From: Rhyzopertha dominica
Lineage: Eukaryota; Arthropoda; Insecta; Coleoptera; Bostrichidae
Reading direction: 5' to 3'
NCBI GenBank assembly: GCA_025024175.1
Contig: QCXZ01000086.1
Coordinates: forward strand, 13,296,245 to 13,360,244
DNA: 64,000 nucleotides
In this document: in pieces, positions 10,130 through 21,795 of the stretch
Position numbering within the stretch: position 1 is the first letter of the stretch
Layout: every line of letters starts with the position of its first letter
Position numbers and translations under genes: made by a program
Notes under the pieces: generated by a model
The model's input: the letters and a program-made list of their open reading frames with translations, nothing else
What the model was told of the DNA's origin: nothing
The model's database searches: none

Positions 10130-10828
10130 ATGGCTGTTTTTCATTCACTTTTTAATCGACTTTTTAAATTACCTCTGTCATTAAATGCTTTCGAAAAAGA
10201 ATTGGGTGTAATACTACAAATTGCTTTCAATAACAATTTTCCTAATTATTTAATAGAAAAACTTTATTTTAAGTATTTGACAAAATTTAAATTTTCTTTC
10301 TGTACCACTTATTTGGATGAAAAAGTTAAGGTTTGGTTTCCTCTTAAGTTTGCTGGTCATGTCTCAGTTAGCCTATCTAAATTATTTTCTTCTAATGGAA
10401 TAAATATTGCTTTTTCTACCGTAGGCAGTGTGTTTTCCCGTTTTGTCCGTAATAAAGACCAAATTTCAGTTTTAAATAATTCAGGCGTTTATAGTTTTTC
10501 ATGTAATTAATGCAATTCAGTTTATATTGGACAAACCGGAAGATCCTTTTTAACTAGAGGTAAAGAACATTTGAAACAATTTGAAAAGTATGAAAATACA
10601 GATATTGTTACAACAAATTCTTCGTTAGCTAACCATTTATTAGTAAATAAACACACTGCCACGCTAGACAATCTAAATTCATTACATTTGTGTACTAAAT
10701 CATCTAAATTAAATTATTTGGAAATTTTAGAGATTTATAAAATTATTAACGAACAAAATTTTACTATTCTAAATGATTTTTGTAATTTCAATTGTCCTAT
10801 TCTAAATTCTTTGTTTGATCTAAATTAA
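10130..10828 (+). pseudogene. Penelope-like thumb/endonuclease, one stop codon
   Basis: The frame is identical in layout to the left-arm protein. It starts MAVFHSLFNRLF and runs through VWFPLKFAG, GVYSFSCN, YIGQTGRS and the C-terminal NSLFDLN. One in-frame TAA at 10508-10510 replaces the Asp codon between the two endonuclease cysteines (CND-C in the left arm). The reading frame is otherwise uninterrupted across 233 codons. The few differences from the left arm (K/N, Q/H, K/E) show that the arms have diverged only slightly. Confidence 0.85.
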
Positions 10829-10932
10829 TGTTTCGTTTGAGTTACTGGCATGTGGGTTGCATTTCAGTTTGTAGTCAAGTTTGCTTGTTTCTGTTTTTTG
10901 ACTTTGTCAAACTGTTAGTTTCCTTTTAACGT

Positions 10933-10975
10933 TTGTACTGACGATGGCTAGCATGTAGCCGAAAGCGCTTTACAA
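10933..10975 (+). ncRNA. Hammerhead ribozyme, copy B right arm
   Basis: Stem I TTGTA (10933-10937) pairs with TACAA (10971-10975). The core is CTGACGA (10938-10944) and GAAA (10961-10964). Stem II is five perfect pairs, GGCTA/TAGCC, with loop GCATG. Stem III is AGC/GCT with no loop, as in the Penelope-type hammerheads thought to work best as dimers; the T before TACAA is the expected cleavage-site base. All invariant core bases are present. Confidence 0.82.
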
Positions 10976-11028
10976 TTGAAAAATAAAGTGGAAGTTCACA
11001 TTAAGAATATTTTCTTTTGAAGAATTAA

Positions 11029-13329
11029 TTAATAACTCCACTTAGAGAATATGGATCAGTTTTCAATTTTTAACATATATTTAAATCGTATAAATGGTCA
11101 GACTGACCATTATTGAAGCACTACAATTTGATTTTTAGGTGCCAAAGTATGAAAGGAATAAAATGTTTAACTTTGACTTATGATCAAACGGTGAGGATTT
11201 TTAAATTATAAATAAATAAAGAATACATTGTTAGATTCTGCAGTATGATTTTTAAGAAAATATTTCCTTTTTTTGAATGTCAAAACTAAAAAGTTATACT
11301 TAAAATAAAATTTGAGACTTGAGTAAAGCACCTTGTAGCAGCATAGCAGTGAAGTACGTTAATTTAAGCTCAAAATGGTGATCATACTGAACTTAATTTA
11401 TAATATTAATAATATTTATTAGCGATTAATGGCAATTACAACATTCATTCATCAAACATCAAAAAACATCAAATTTATAGTATACGCAAACAACCAAGAT
11501 ACAACAATAATATCTTCTTATCTAATCAATGACGTATAAAGGATGATTCACTAAGGGTACAGAGCTTTTAAATAAAAACTTATTGGAGAAAAATATCTTG
11601 AAGTTCCTAAGTTTCCCGTTAGGTGAATTTCACATTACGTTGCAAATAAACTGAAATAAATCCAAAATTTGCCGATAAAATGTAGGTGGTAGATAGAATT
11701 TTTAGAATCTCTGTTTTATTATGTAAAAGGTTTCTTAACATTTTTTCTCTAGTTGCCACGGTAGTGACAATAAAAATCTATATAAACTTCTAAATGCTAC
11801 ATTTTTTAAAAACCAAATTAACGAACTAGGACTCACTTAAGATGGAGTTTCAAGGGGATTAATATTAATGGTATATTGTTCCAAAATTGGTTTCTCTAAA
11901 AGCGCTATTTGGAAAACTGCCATATTTTCCTTGATTTCTCAAAAAAATTAAATAGAAAGATATATTTTTTCACCTCTTTTTGTAGGCTATTATTTAAGAA
12001 AGAGAGTGGCGAAAATCACAGGGGAGTGTCATTTTTTGTTTTAAAATTATTCACCAAAATAGTACACACAACACGTACAATAAAAATAACTAAATAAGAC
12101 AACATACTTTTTGCACTTTGTTGTGTAAGCTACTACTCAAGAAAAACTTTAGTAAAAGCCTCAGGTTGATAGCTTTTCTTGTTTAAAGTTATAGCCAAAA
12201 TAGTACACACTACACACACAAAATTATAAAAAGTAGCATTCTTTGTTTCCGGAAAAAGATTAATAAGAACGATATACAATTTTATATTTGTCACTAAGAC
12301 TATTATTTAGCAGAAAGTGTGGTGCGAACCCGAGGTTGATAGCTCTTCTTGGTTTAAAGTTACTATCAAAATAGTATATACTCCACGCATAACCGAGCAA
12401 CTAATTTCCTTATTTATTTAACAGTACATTAGTTTAATTTGCATTTCTAATAACTCACAATTGTATTTTTTAAATAGATTAATGTTTTTTTTTCAAAAAC
12501 AACAATCAAGATAAAATGAATAACGATGACGCATTGATATTTGTCTTGATATTTACGGAGCATGACCTACTTTGTTCCAAACTCACCTGGTAAAGTCATA
12601 AACATAAACATATCTAATTTTAACCACTAAAAATACATTTTAATTTTGATTTAAAAATAATATCTTGTGAATATTTTTATATTATTTATGCGCACATGTA
12701 TGTAAAATACTTGGGAAAAGACTTCAAAATTAAAAATGACAGTTCTCTCGGGTTTTTTGCACTTTCTTTCATATATAATAGCCTACAAAACAAAGTGAAA
12801 AGATTACTGTTTCATTTAAATTTGCGAGAAATCGAAAAAAGTATGACACTGTTTTAAATGACACCTTTTACTGTTGTTTAAAGTCATGTTTGGAACAGTT
12901 TACTGATAAAGATAAAAAAAAAGAATATTTGCTTATTGTAACTGCTAAATTCTAAAAATTTCATTACACAATAATTTTGGGTATACCATATTTATGTATC
13001 ATAGAGTTTTGAAATGTCCCTATGCATTTTTGTTTGATCGGGAAAAGTGTTTAGGTCTGGAATTGCCAATGTTCCTTTTGTGTTTACTATTTTTAAGGGA
13101 TCATCAGCAATTATGCACAAAATTTCAATTTCCATTGAGCGAAAAAACTTTTTGATGATTTCGAACTTCATTATATAACTATCGATCATTATTTTTTTAT
13201 ATAGAACCACCTTACAAAGTTTCCGAATGCATTTTGACGATAATTTTTATAGTTACGAGGGCATATTGGTATTTATTTGGCATGATAAACAGAATTTCAT
13301 TTGGTTGCTATGCTAACAACTATGATGTT
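11029..13329. other. AT-rich non-coding stretch with decayed repeats
   Basis: No protein domain is recognised. Two repeat patterns are visible and are listed separately: an inverted pair (11932-12000 with 12775-12830) and three diverged copies of a TTTAAAGTT...CAAAATAGTACACAC block. Otherwise the stretch is unassigned. A mariner-like end may begin near 13252 (TTACGAGGGCATATTGG). Confidence 0.45.
11932..12830. repeat. Foldback-like inverted repeat with internal periodic copies
   Basis: The block GATTTCTC...TTTTCAC...TTTGTAGGCTATTA at 11932-11995 recurs inverted at about 12775-12830. Inside, a block containing CAAAATAGTA followed by a C/A-rich run appears near 12054, 12197 and 12369, spaced about 143 and 172 bases. 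This fits an old foldback or satellite-containing element. Ends and target duplication could not be fixed. Confidence 0.5.
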
Positions 13330-14856
13330 TGATTAATTGTGAGAAAACTGAATTTTTGAAAACCGCACATATGAGAAAAAAGCTAGGCTTTGAGTTTCGG
13401 TTAGTTAATAAATATTTATTTTTGACAGGGTTGCTAGGTAAAGAAATTTTTGCTGATATGGTGGAAACCTTAGATGATCAGTGTCTTTCATATACCACTA
13501 TTAAAAAGTGGGTTGTGACATTTAAATGTGAAAGATTAGAGTCAAAGATAAGAACCGCTCAGAAGACTAGTTTTTATGATCACTTCGGAAAATATTGATT
13601 CTATAATATAAATGGCAGAAACATTGCACATTTTCTAAGGTGTGTTTCATATTGTTCATCACCCGATTTGGACATGAGAAAGTTTTCGGCCGAAAGGATC
13701 AGAGGCGTGTTCTAGTGAGAATGTCCAAAGAAATGCACCGTCGTTTTGAAGATCCCTCAATCTTTTTGGATTGCATTGTCGCTATGGATAACAAGTGTAT
13801 TCTTTACTATGACAGAGACTAAAGAACAACCTAAACAGTTGAAGCATCCCAGGTTTCCACAGTGGTGGACTAAGGTGGGGCGGCGGGGGGCGGTCCGCCC
13901 CGTGCCCCACTTGTAGGGGGCCCAATTTTCAGCTTAAGGAATTTAATAATTAAATTAAAATGTGGTAATCAAATAAACTCACAGCGTTAGTCCTAAAAAA
14001 TCTAACATTAAATAATAATATTTATAGGAAAATCTACAAATAACCCTATTATTTAAGTAGACACCTTGGCTAACACTATTTATGTCAACCAGTTCATAGT
14101 TTTGCAGGTTACTGTGGGTGCAATTTAAAAGATACAGTCTAACCCTGGAGAGGTTGGAACATCGTTTATATGTAGTGGCAAAGTGTAATACAAATAGTTT
14201 ATGCGCCGGTGGTTGGTTCCTATTCTCCGTATTAAGCTAATATCAAAATCCCATCATTTAAATCTGAACCGTCTGCCTTACTTGAAGGCGCTGTATGGTT
14301 ACTGGGTTTAATATCACTTATCGGCTTCAGTAAAGATAATTGTAATGAATACCGGCCGTACGACTTTGTGTTTTTATTGAATTGAATTGAACTGAGTTGA
14401 ACGATCGTACCTGTATTAAATCTATTCTTATCATTGCATTCGTGATCTAATGGAAAACATAAGTACCTAATGTATAAATTATATTAGTTGATATTTGATT
14501 ATTAAACTAGTCATAGTGTTGAGACACAAAACTGCTAAAATTTAATGACATCCTATATCTGTTGAGTATCAAAATCAAAACAAAGATGGGATATGTAACT
14601 CTGTTATATTTCTCTGAACAAGGTGTAACGGTAACGGTAACATACTATAGTGAGTTGTTAAAGAATTGTGAAAAACAACGCGGAAAATTTGTCAAAAGTG
14701 TGCTCTCCTTGCAAGACAACGCCCCTACCTACAAGTCGTTGATTGCATTGCAAGCAGTTGATAAAATTGGTTTTCAATTGGTTGAACATGCGCCCTGTTC
14801 TCCTGACTCTGATTTATACCCAAAGATCAAAAAACGCTTGAAAGGTAAAAGATAAT
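13330..14856 (+). pseudogene. mariner-family transposase relic, interrupted
   Basis: Pieces occur in family order. At 13365-13560 is the N-terminal helix-turn-helix domain (KYLFLTGLLGKEIFADMVET, then SYTTIKKWV). At 13600-13850 are LRC-type linker sequence, VRMSKEMHRRFEDP and the first catalytic Asp in VAMDNKCILYYD. At 14620-14856 are YYSELL, LSLQDNAPTYKS (second Asp) and CSPDSDLYPKIKKRLKGKR (third-Asp block with a short deletion). Frameshifts separate the pieces, and about 700 bases (13861-14555) have no mariner counterpart. The transposase would cut and paste DNA by a DD34D-type mechanism; this copy is dead. Confidence 0.85.
13861..14555. mobile_element. Probable insertion inside the mariner relic
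   Basis: Mariner coding similarity stops after KHPRF and resumes near 14560. The insert starts CAGTGGTGGACTAAGG followed by a GC-rich GGGGCGG...CCGCCCC palindrome and then AT-rich sequence. CAGTGGYGGA starts resemble hAT-type TIRs, but no matching right end or 8-bp duplication was found, so the element may be truncated or the class wrong. Confidence 0.45.
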
Positions 14857-15385
14857 GAAGTCTAATGTGCCGTTCAGGAGCAGTTTGCAGAACAAGATGA
14901 AGAATTTTTTCCAAAGGTTGAGAATTACCTTGTGAACGTTCTGCTAAATGTATAAGTCTTAAAGGATGTGATGCTGAATAAATAAAATTTTGTTTTAAAA
15001 TATTATGACAGTTCATATGGTAAGCTAGATACATATCAATATGCCATTGAATATATCGAAAATAGATTGTATGGGAGTGACAATCTTAAAATTTTGAAGT
15101 AATCATGGAGTTATTCTTTGTGATTTTAGAAAGTATAAAAAAATATAGTCCTAAAATAATGATTTAAAAAAACGTTTGGGTTATAAGGTAATAAATGTCT
15201 TAATTTACGCTATTGTGATGATGAGATAATCATGCTTTTACCTGTATAAGGTGTCTTCATATTTGTAATTGAAATCTAAAATTCCAAATCGTTTTACCAA
15301 ATAGTTGGGAAGTTATTCGCAAAAAACCTGGTAATGTAACACAACTATGAAAAGCCATAACTTTTAATGGGTATGCTTTTATATA
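14857..15385. other. Mariner 3' flank and anonymous sequence
   Basis: The first part is probably the mariner 3' untranslated end. No inverted terminus matching the 5' side could be seen. The remainder is unassigned. Confidence 0.4.
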
Positions 15386-16498
15386 CAGGGCGTCCCGCAT
15401 TATGTAGGCAACCTCTCGGAATCTGAAAACTAGCACAAAAATAACACTATTTTACAGTATAACTTTTTTGAAATAACGCCCGCTTACTGAGGTATTGACT
15501 CAAACATGGAGGAAGAGAAACAGTTGATATAATTTCATCAAATTTTGGCTATTATTGTTTGAAGTGGAAGCCGTTGAAACGACGCCCACATTTTTTCAGT
15601 AAACGTTTTGGCGGAGCGGGAGGGAACCAACCTCCAGCATTTTAACCCTTAACTTTAAAATTGTTATGCATTTTTTCAATAATATGATTTTTTAATCCTT
15701 GGACCTTGTAACAAAAAAAAGGTACTCTAAAATTGACCCTTTCCGAGAAAATTGTAGTTGAATTTTGGGATTCACATTTTCATTGCTTAACTAAATCATT
15801 TTTTTTGAAATTGGCCGTGATGTTAAATGTCAGTGTTAGATTGATATTTTGACAATATTTTACATTAATCGTTGCAAAAATTCTGAAATAATAATAATCG
15901 AATATTCATATAAATCAGTATGTCAGCGTACTCATTTATATGAATATTCTATTATTATTTCATAATTTTTTACAAATTTTTGTCAAAATATCAATGTAAC
16001 AGTGACACCTAACAAAGTTTTATTATTTATCATGGCCAATTTGATAAAAAAAATTAGCTAAGCAGTGAAAATATGAATCTTAATATTCAACTGCAATTTT
16101 TTTGGAAAGGGGGAATTTTAGCCGCATGAACAAAGAGTATGTTTTTTTGTTTACAGGGTCCAAAGATTTAAAAAACACATGTTTTTGAAAAAATACTTTG
16201 AAAGTTAATGGTTAAAATGCGGGGGGTTGGCCCCCTCCCGCTCCCAAAACATTTATAAAAGAAATGTGCGTAGCATTTTAATGGCTTCAACATCAAATAA
16301 TAATAGCCAAAATTTGATGAAATTATATCAACCGGTCTAAGAGATATTTTTTAAAAACTGTCCCTCCACCCTAATGTTTGAGAATCCACATCTCAGTAGG
16401 CGGGTTTTATTCCAAAATATACTATACTGTAAAATAATGTTATTTTTGCACCAGTTTTCAGATCCTAAGAGGTTGCCTCCATAATGCGAGACACCCTG
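15386..16498. mobile_element. Foldback DNA element with CAGGGTGTC-type ends
   Basis: Ends CAGGGCGTCCCGCATTATG (15386) and CATAATGCGAGACACCCTG (to 16498) are inverted and abut TA dinucleotides, suggesting a TA duplication. Similarity continues inward for several hundred bases on both sides (for example the GGCTATTATT and AACCTCT blocks), meeting near 15940, where GAATATTCATATAAAT faces its complement. The whole 1.1 kb is therefore one long hairpin with diverged arms. No transposase is encoded. TA insertion and this end sequence fit the IS630/Tc1-mariner group, whose transposase relics occur elsewhere in the window. Confidence 0.8.
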
Positions 16499-17109
16499 TA
16501 TATGGATGAAAGTGGTTGAATCAGCTTACAATTTATCAAGGATTGCCCATCAGTTATAGATTGGCTGCGTTTTTTAAGTAGGTAATAATCGACATATCGA
16601 TATTGAAAAAAAAGTAACAAATTTTTCTATATTAACGCAATATCAACATTCTATATCAGATTTCAATATCGCACATCCCTAGTATTGGCAATTCCAATTT
16701 ATAAAAAAACCTTTTACCCCTGGTATCTCTAACATTTTCTTTTTGAACATAGGAGAAGGGTTGAGTTTACCTCACTCTGAAAGATTTGCAAAACCTTTTT
16801 TGAAAAAGCACAGTGAAAAAACGATCAAATTTTTTTAATTAAATTTTTATCAGCAAATACTTTAAAGTTGTGTTCAAGTGTCCCCATAAGTTTTTAAGGA
16901 CGTCGATGGAAGTAAGTTTGAAACTTTAATCAGCTGAAAAGACCTTACTCAAATTTTTCTGCCATAGGTATTATTGAGGATGCCTCGTTTTTGTTGAAAC
17001 ACCTGGTATAATAAGCAGGATTTTACACAAATATTTGTGTTTTTTTTTAAACCAGATAGTACTAACAAGTCACTATCTGAAAATGACCGCGTCATATAGT
17101 GACTCGGAA
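16499..17109. other. Anonymous sequence
   Basis: No gene or clear repeat is recognised. Confidence 0.4.
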
Positions 17110-17254
17110 AAATTCATTTCCTTGAAAAAACTGCCCTATTGTNAATTATAATTCCAGTTAAATTTAAGCACGGACAAAATAAAATATAGAGAATGATATA
17201 GAGTATGTGGACGTCGACGAGATTATGGACTAGACCATACACTACATACACTAG

Positions 17255-17308
<54 letters not shown>

Positions 17309-18330
17309 TTTTTTTGTAATGCTCACATAATTGTAGATAAGAAATACTCACCATTAATTAAAATTGGCGCTGCTAAGGTATCATTTTTGGCCATGCAACC
17401 TTCAACTAACAGTTGGCGTAAACGGTCAAACTTGTATTATGATAATGACCTGCGAAAGACAGATATAATTAATGATTTGATATGTCATGTTGCGAATAAC
17501 TGCTGTTATTCGTTTAACTTTGTCGTCGCACATGGTATGACAGGTGTTCAATTAAAGTATGTAAGTAAGTTGTTTATGATTTGATGACGAACGAATAATG
17601 TCCGAAAAAAGAATGAGATTAATTGCTTATTACCACAAATTGACCACAAACGTTTTCCGTGCGTATTTGCTCAGTTAAATCATTTCTAAACGACAGTGAC
17701 CAGTTTCAACCATAGAGGAAGTGTTTTCCTAATGTGAAAGATAATTCCGGTTAAATTTAAATATGAACCAAACAAAATATTGAAAAACAAAGTAGTGTAT
17801 GACCGATGGTACATTAGTCCTACTATCACTACAACATGACGAATTAAAAAATAGGGACTAGATCATTACACCACTAGCTATGAATAATCAACAGCATATA
17901 CTCATTTACATAATACAATTATATTTGTATTTATTATTACCTTGTAAATACGAGGTACTCACCATTAATTAAAATTGCGCCGCTAATTTGTCGTTTTTGG
18001 CCATGCAGCCTTCAGATAACAGTTGGCGGTAAACGGTGAACCTTGAATCATGAACGACCTGTCAAATACAGATATAATTAGTGATTTGATTTGTCATGTT
18101 AAGAATAGATACTGCCGTTAAATGTTTAGCAAATTTTGCTTAACATTTCTATCATATATATTATGTCACTTGCTCGATTTAAAAAGTCATCAGGTCGCTT
18201 ATGATTTTAGACGAATGAAGACGGCATGAAAGAAAGACGTGATTCACGACCTCCTACTAACATAATCTGTCAATGTCGTCCATCGACCACAAACATACTC
18301 TGTGGACAGAAAGCTTGGAAATGTCTATTA
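17110..18330. repeat. Direct duplication, unit about 600 bp
   Basis: Blocks in the first unit (ATTCC-GTTAAATTT at 17151, CACCATTAATTAAAATTG at 17349, TTTTTGGCCATGCA near 17384, ACAGTTGGCG near 17408) recur in the same order at 17744, 17960, 17995 and about 18016. Offsets are 593-611 bases and identity is roughly 80 percent. The first unit contains the CA microsatellite. Open frames across it are not conserved between copies, so it is probably non-coding. Confidence 0.8.
17257..17307. repeat. (AC)n microsatellite
   Basis: Fifty-one bases of perfect AC repeat, read directly. Confidence 0.98.
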
Positions 18331-19588
18331 AAAGTAAGCAATTTCCATGAAAACATTCCTTCTGATCCGAATTGAATATATTTTTTTTTATTTTCATACG
18401 GGACTTTTATTTCAAAACTAGGGCATGCATTACATCAGTTAATTTACTTTTAAATGGCAGGGCCTGATTTTGACCATAAGGTAAGCGTTTAAAAAAAGTA
18501 TTTTCAGATATCTTGAAATGTTGTCAAACGCATGAGAGACTTTATGACTTCTTTAAATATATACCCATTATGTAACCCAATTAACTACTGAAGTATGCAA
18601 AAAAAGTATTGTTACTAAATCCTTTGTTTTTAAGAATGTCCGAAATGCTAAACCTTAGTTTCATTATCATTTTAATATTTTTAGTGGTCTTTGTTAGTTT
18701 TAGAAACAGGGTAATTGTGATTTCTCGAAGCTCTACAAACAGCAACCTGCTTTGGTTTTGCATACTTCTAGTTTGGAAGTTTTAAATGGATCAGCACAAG
18801 GAAACCACAAGTATACAGCCTTTCAGTTTCGTTCAGTAGTCCTTTATGTAGTTGTCTGAAAACAGTGGTGAAAAAAATAAAAAAGTCTTCAATGCTGAAG
18901 TTACAATAACCCAATGAATCGAAATGAACAATAAAACACATAAATGCAGTATGTGAAAGAGTAGTACTTACAATTAGTTCACTAAGTGACATGATGAAAG
19001 CACTGATGCTTGTGGTCACTATATTACAATTTCAAACACTGTCATTGGATGGCTATGCCAATGCACATTTGAGGGATTCTGTAGTTGGTTGAGGTGTAGA
19101 CAGCGCAGCACAGACATGCATTTTAACAGCATTCTTCATTAATAATGAGAATTAAAGACAGCGATAATTTTAAAGTTGATTTCACATCCGGAAATTGACA
19201 AGGCTACCTGAATATTATATCCTGGTTTTTGTTTTACTGCCAAAAACTCTGAACGTGGACATTCGTATATCATACACATGCGTATTCACACAACTTGTAA
19301 TTAATATTCACAAGAATTTACCTAATTGCCAATGAATACAGTCACTATATTAGCACCATTTTGTCAGTGCACAGCTTTGAAGTATATGGATAAGTTCTAC
19401 GAGCCATGATAAGCAGACCCCATAAAAACACAACAAAAATAAACGCCTAAAAACAGCATTTCATTTCGGACTGTATGACTGAACACCTGCGTCCGTTAAT
19501 TTGTAAAATTGATCAAAATAAGTACCCTGACCTTTAAATAGGCATTATGGACCCGATCCTAACCACAGGTAAAGTTCTAACAAGTCAG
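18331..19588. other. Anonymous sequence
   Basis: No coding domain or structured repeat is recognised on either strand. Confidence 0.4.
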
Positions 19589-20965
19589 TTTCTTTGAACG
19601 GCCGGTACCGTGTTATGTGAACGCAAAACTCATTACAAAGTGAGGAATGTGATGGCTAATATTTGTCTTAAAAATCAAACCCACACATTTCAATATTTAA
19701 ACAATGCAGGGACAAAATATAATTTTTGTAATCTTTTTGCTACAGTTATTTCTGTTATTATGTTGGTGGACCTTTAACGATAAGTTTCCAATAATGAAAT
19801 TGTTTACCTTCTTTAGCGTTAGATTTATATTTTTGATTGCATAATTTTGGCGTAAGCTTGTCTTGCGGTCACTTTAGCATGAATGTTTTATTAGTTACTA
19901 GTTAGATATAGGTATAGTTTGTATACTTTTTCTTAGAGAAGGCAATGTTTTTTCACTAAATTGCCAGCAAAACAACCTTACAACAAGATTCTCACAATAT
20001 TGTACAAACCAAAACTTTGCGTCGACATGAAGAAGTTTTCAGTTTTAAATCTGTTCTATTTTTAATCAATTTCATGTGTTTTTTTGTTAATAGTTTAGAC
20101 AAAGATGTATTAAATGGAAAAAGAAAGGCACAATTATTAATAATGCAGCTTGACAAAAGATCGTTTCACTTGTGTTAAAAAATAAAAGTAATAATAATAA
20201 TAATAATAATGCACATATAAAAGTAAAAACTTCTAATGGAAAATATCAAGGAGTATAAATATGCATGAATAACAATGCTACCGTACAACTATACAACCCA
20301 CTGCAACGAGATAACAAAATGTTAAACTACGAAACAATGATGTAATGTAATTGTAAATAACATAATAATTTTGTAATTCATTAGTTTGATGCATCTTGAT
20401 TTAAACAATATTTTTTGTTAATTGTCCGAAATAAGGTTCCAAGTAATTGACGTATAAGAATAATGGCTAAAAAACCGCTCTGTATTGAGGCGACGTTTTA
20501 TGTTATGACCACCACTGCTTAATCTGGTTTTGTTGTAAAGCTAATGAAGGGTTTTGATTAAAACCATATATTATGAAATAAATGAGGCTTTTAGAATTTA
20601 GTGAAAAACATTGCCTTCTCTAAGAAAAAGTATACAAACTATATATCTAACTAGTAACCAATAAAACGTTCATGCTAAAGAGACCGCAAAACAAGCTTAC
20701 GCCAAAATTATGCCAATTATAAATATAAATGTAACACTAAAGAAGGTAACCAATTTTATTATCGGAAACTTGTGGTTAAAGGCCAACCAACATAATAACA
20801 GAAATAGCTGTAGCAAAAAGATTACAATAATGATATTTTGTACCTGCATTGTTTAAATATTGAAATGTGTTGGTTTTGATTTTCAAGACAAATATTAGCT
20901 ATCACTTTCCTCAGTTTGCAATTAGTTTTGCGTTCACATAACACGGTACCAAATGTTCAAAGAAA
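19589..20965. repeat. Inverted repeat, arms about 375 bp, spacer about 630 bp
   Basis: The left arm 19589-19970 and right arm 20596-20965 are inverted copies. Shared landmarks are TTTCTTTGAAC, CGTGTTATGTGAACGCAAAA, the AATATTTGTCTT block, TTTTGGCGTAAGCTTG and CTTAGAGAAGGCAATGTTTTT. Identity is roughly 85-90 percent. The spacer is AT-rich, contains a (TAA)n run at 20189-20210 and no ORF. Sharp termini and a target duplication were not found, so this may be a foldback element or a local inverted duplication. Confidence 0.8.
20189..20210. repeat. (TAA)n microsatellite
   Basis: A short perfect triplet run inside the spacer of the inverted repeat. Confidence 0.95.
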
Positions 20966-21189
20966 CCGCAGTGGTTGCGGACCGGTCCTTAATACCCATT
21001 TAAATATGCAAATATTACCCCATCTGGTAGACCGTTGCCCTGATTTCTCGTTTTTCTATATTTAGGGAAACTACTCTAGCGCTTCCTAGCGGAGGAAGGC
21101 ACAATGCCGTTTATCGGCTCTGTAACCAATTGGTTACCGCCATCTACCGTTACCCACTTCGTGTGCCAAAGCTTGGCGTTTCTTCAATT

Positions 21190-21795
21190 AAGTCTTGGAG
21201 TGTACATGCCCTTATAGTATTGCGTATTTGCTCCAGGTATTAAGTTCCTTGTTAGTAAGAACTTTTTTGTTACCCGGATCATCTGCAAGATTAATTTTAT
21301 CATAACTTCATACATTACTTTATGGGGTACCGTCTACTTTCCGTTCAAGATTGTCAATAAAATTAATTATTTCATCAATTTTTGCTCTAGCATAACTTGC
21401 GCTAGTAGACATAAAACATTTGTGTGTCTTTAGAAAAGACATACCGAGTCTTGTCCAGGTAAGTTATTGCGAAAACAATCAACTTTTCTGCCAATTCCAA
21501 CACGACATGACTTTGCAACACATCTCAAATCAAAGGATGTTATAAAAAATCCATAAGTAGACAGAGCACTAGCTAATAAAATAAATATAGTTTGGCCGCC
21601 AATTTTTTTTTTGTTTTCCTTTTGATTTTAACCACAGAGTGTTTCCGTGTATATTATACCTTTTGCAATCGTCCTAGAACGTCATCTTCCTAGTTCCGAT
21701 TGCATTTACAGCTTCCTTCAGAAGTCCTGAGCAATTCTTACATGGAAGAACGCCCAGAGGTCTTTTGTATATCCGTGGCATAATTCTATACTAAT
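21190..21795 (-). pseudogene. Psq-helix/pogo-like (DDE_1) transposase relic
   Basis: On the minus strand near 21785-21600 is MPRIYKRPLGVL, then LLKEAVNAIG...CKRYNIHGNTLWLKSKGK, the pattern of a Pipsqueak-type helix-turn-helix DNA-binding domain. After a gap, 21480-21210 gives NLPGQDSVCLF, then ADDPGNKKVLT, the conserved linker and first catalytic block (family form NLxDDPGxKKV) of pogo/Jerky-like DDE_1 transposases. Several stops and shifts occur. It could be a transposon or a degraded domesticated gene; the decay favours a transposon relic. Confidence 0.7.

Larger units (their letters stand above)
10075..11028 (+). mobile_element. Penelope-like copy B, right arm of palindrome
   Basis: Inverted partner of 9004-10074. 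The central 110 bases (10020-10129) form a perfect inner palindrome around 10074.5, with the repeated TTTTATAAAATT at the hinge. Beyond it the arms stay aligned to 11028 once the 117-base gap is allowed. The 3' end with its hammerhead faces outward, so the arrangement is head-to-head. Confidence 0.9.

Noticed and set aside
17114..17326. Minus frame with a long Cys-Val run
   Set aside because: It is only the translation of the AC microsatellite, not a cysteine-rich peptide.
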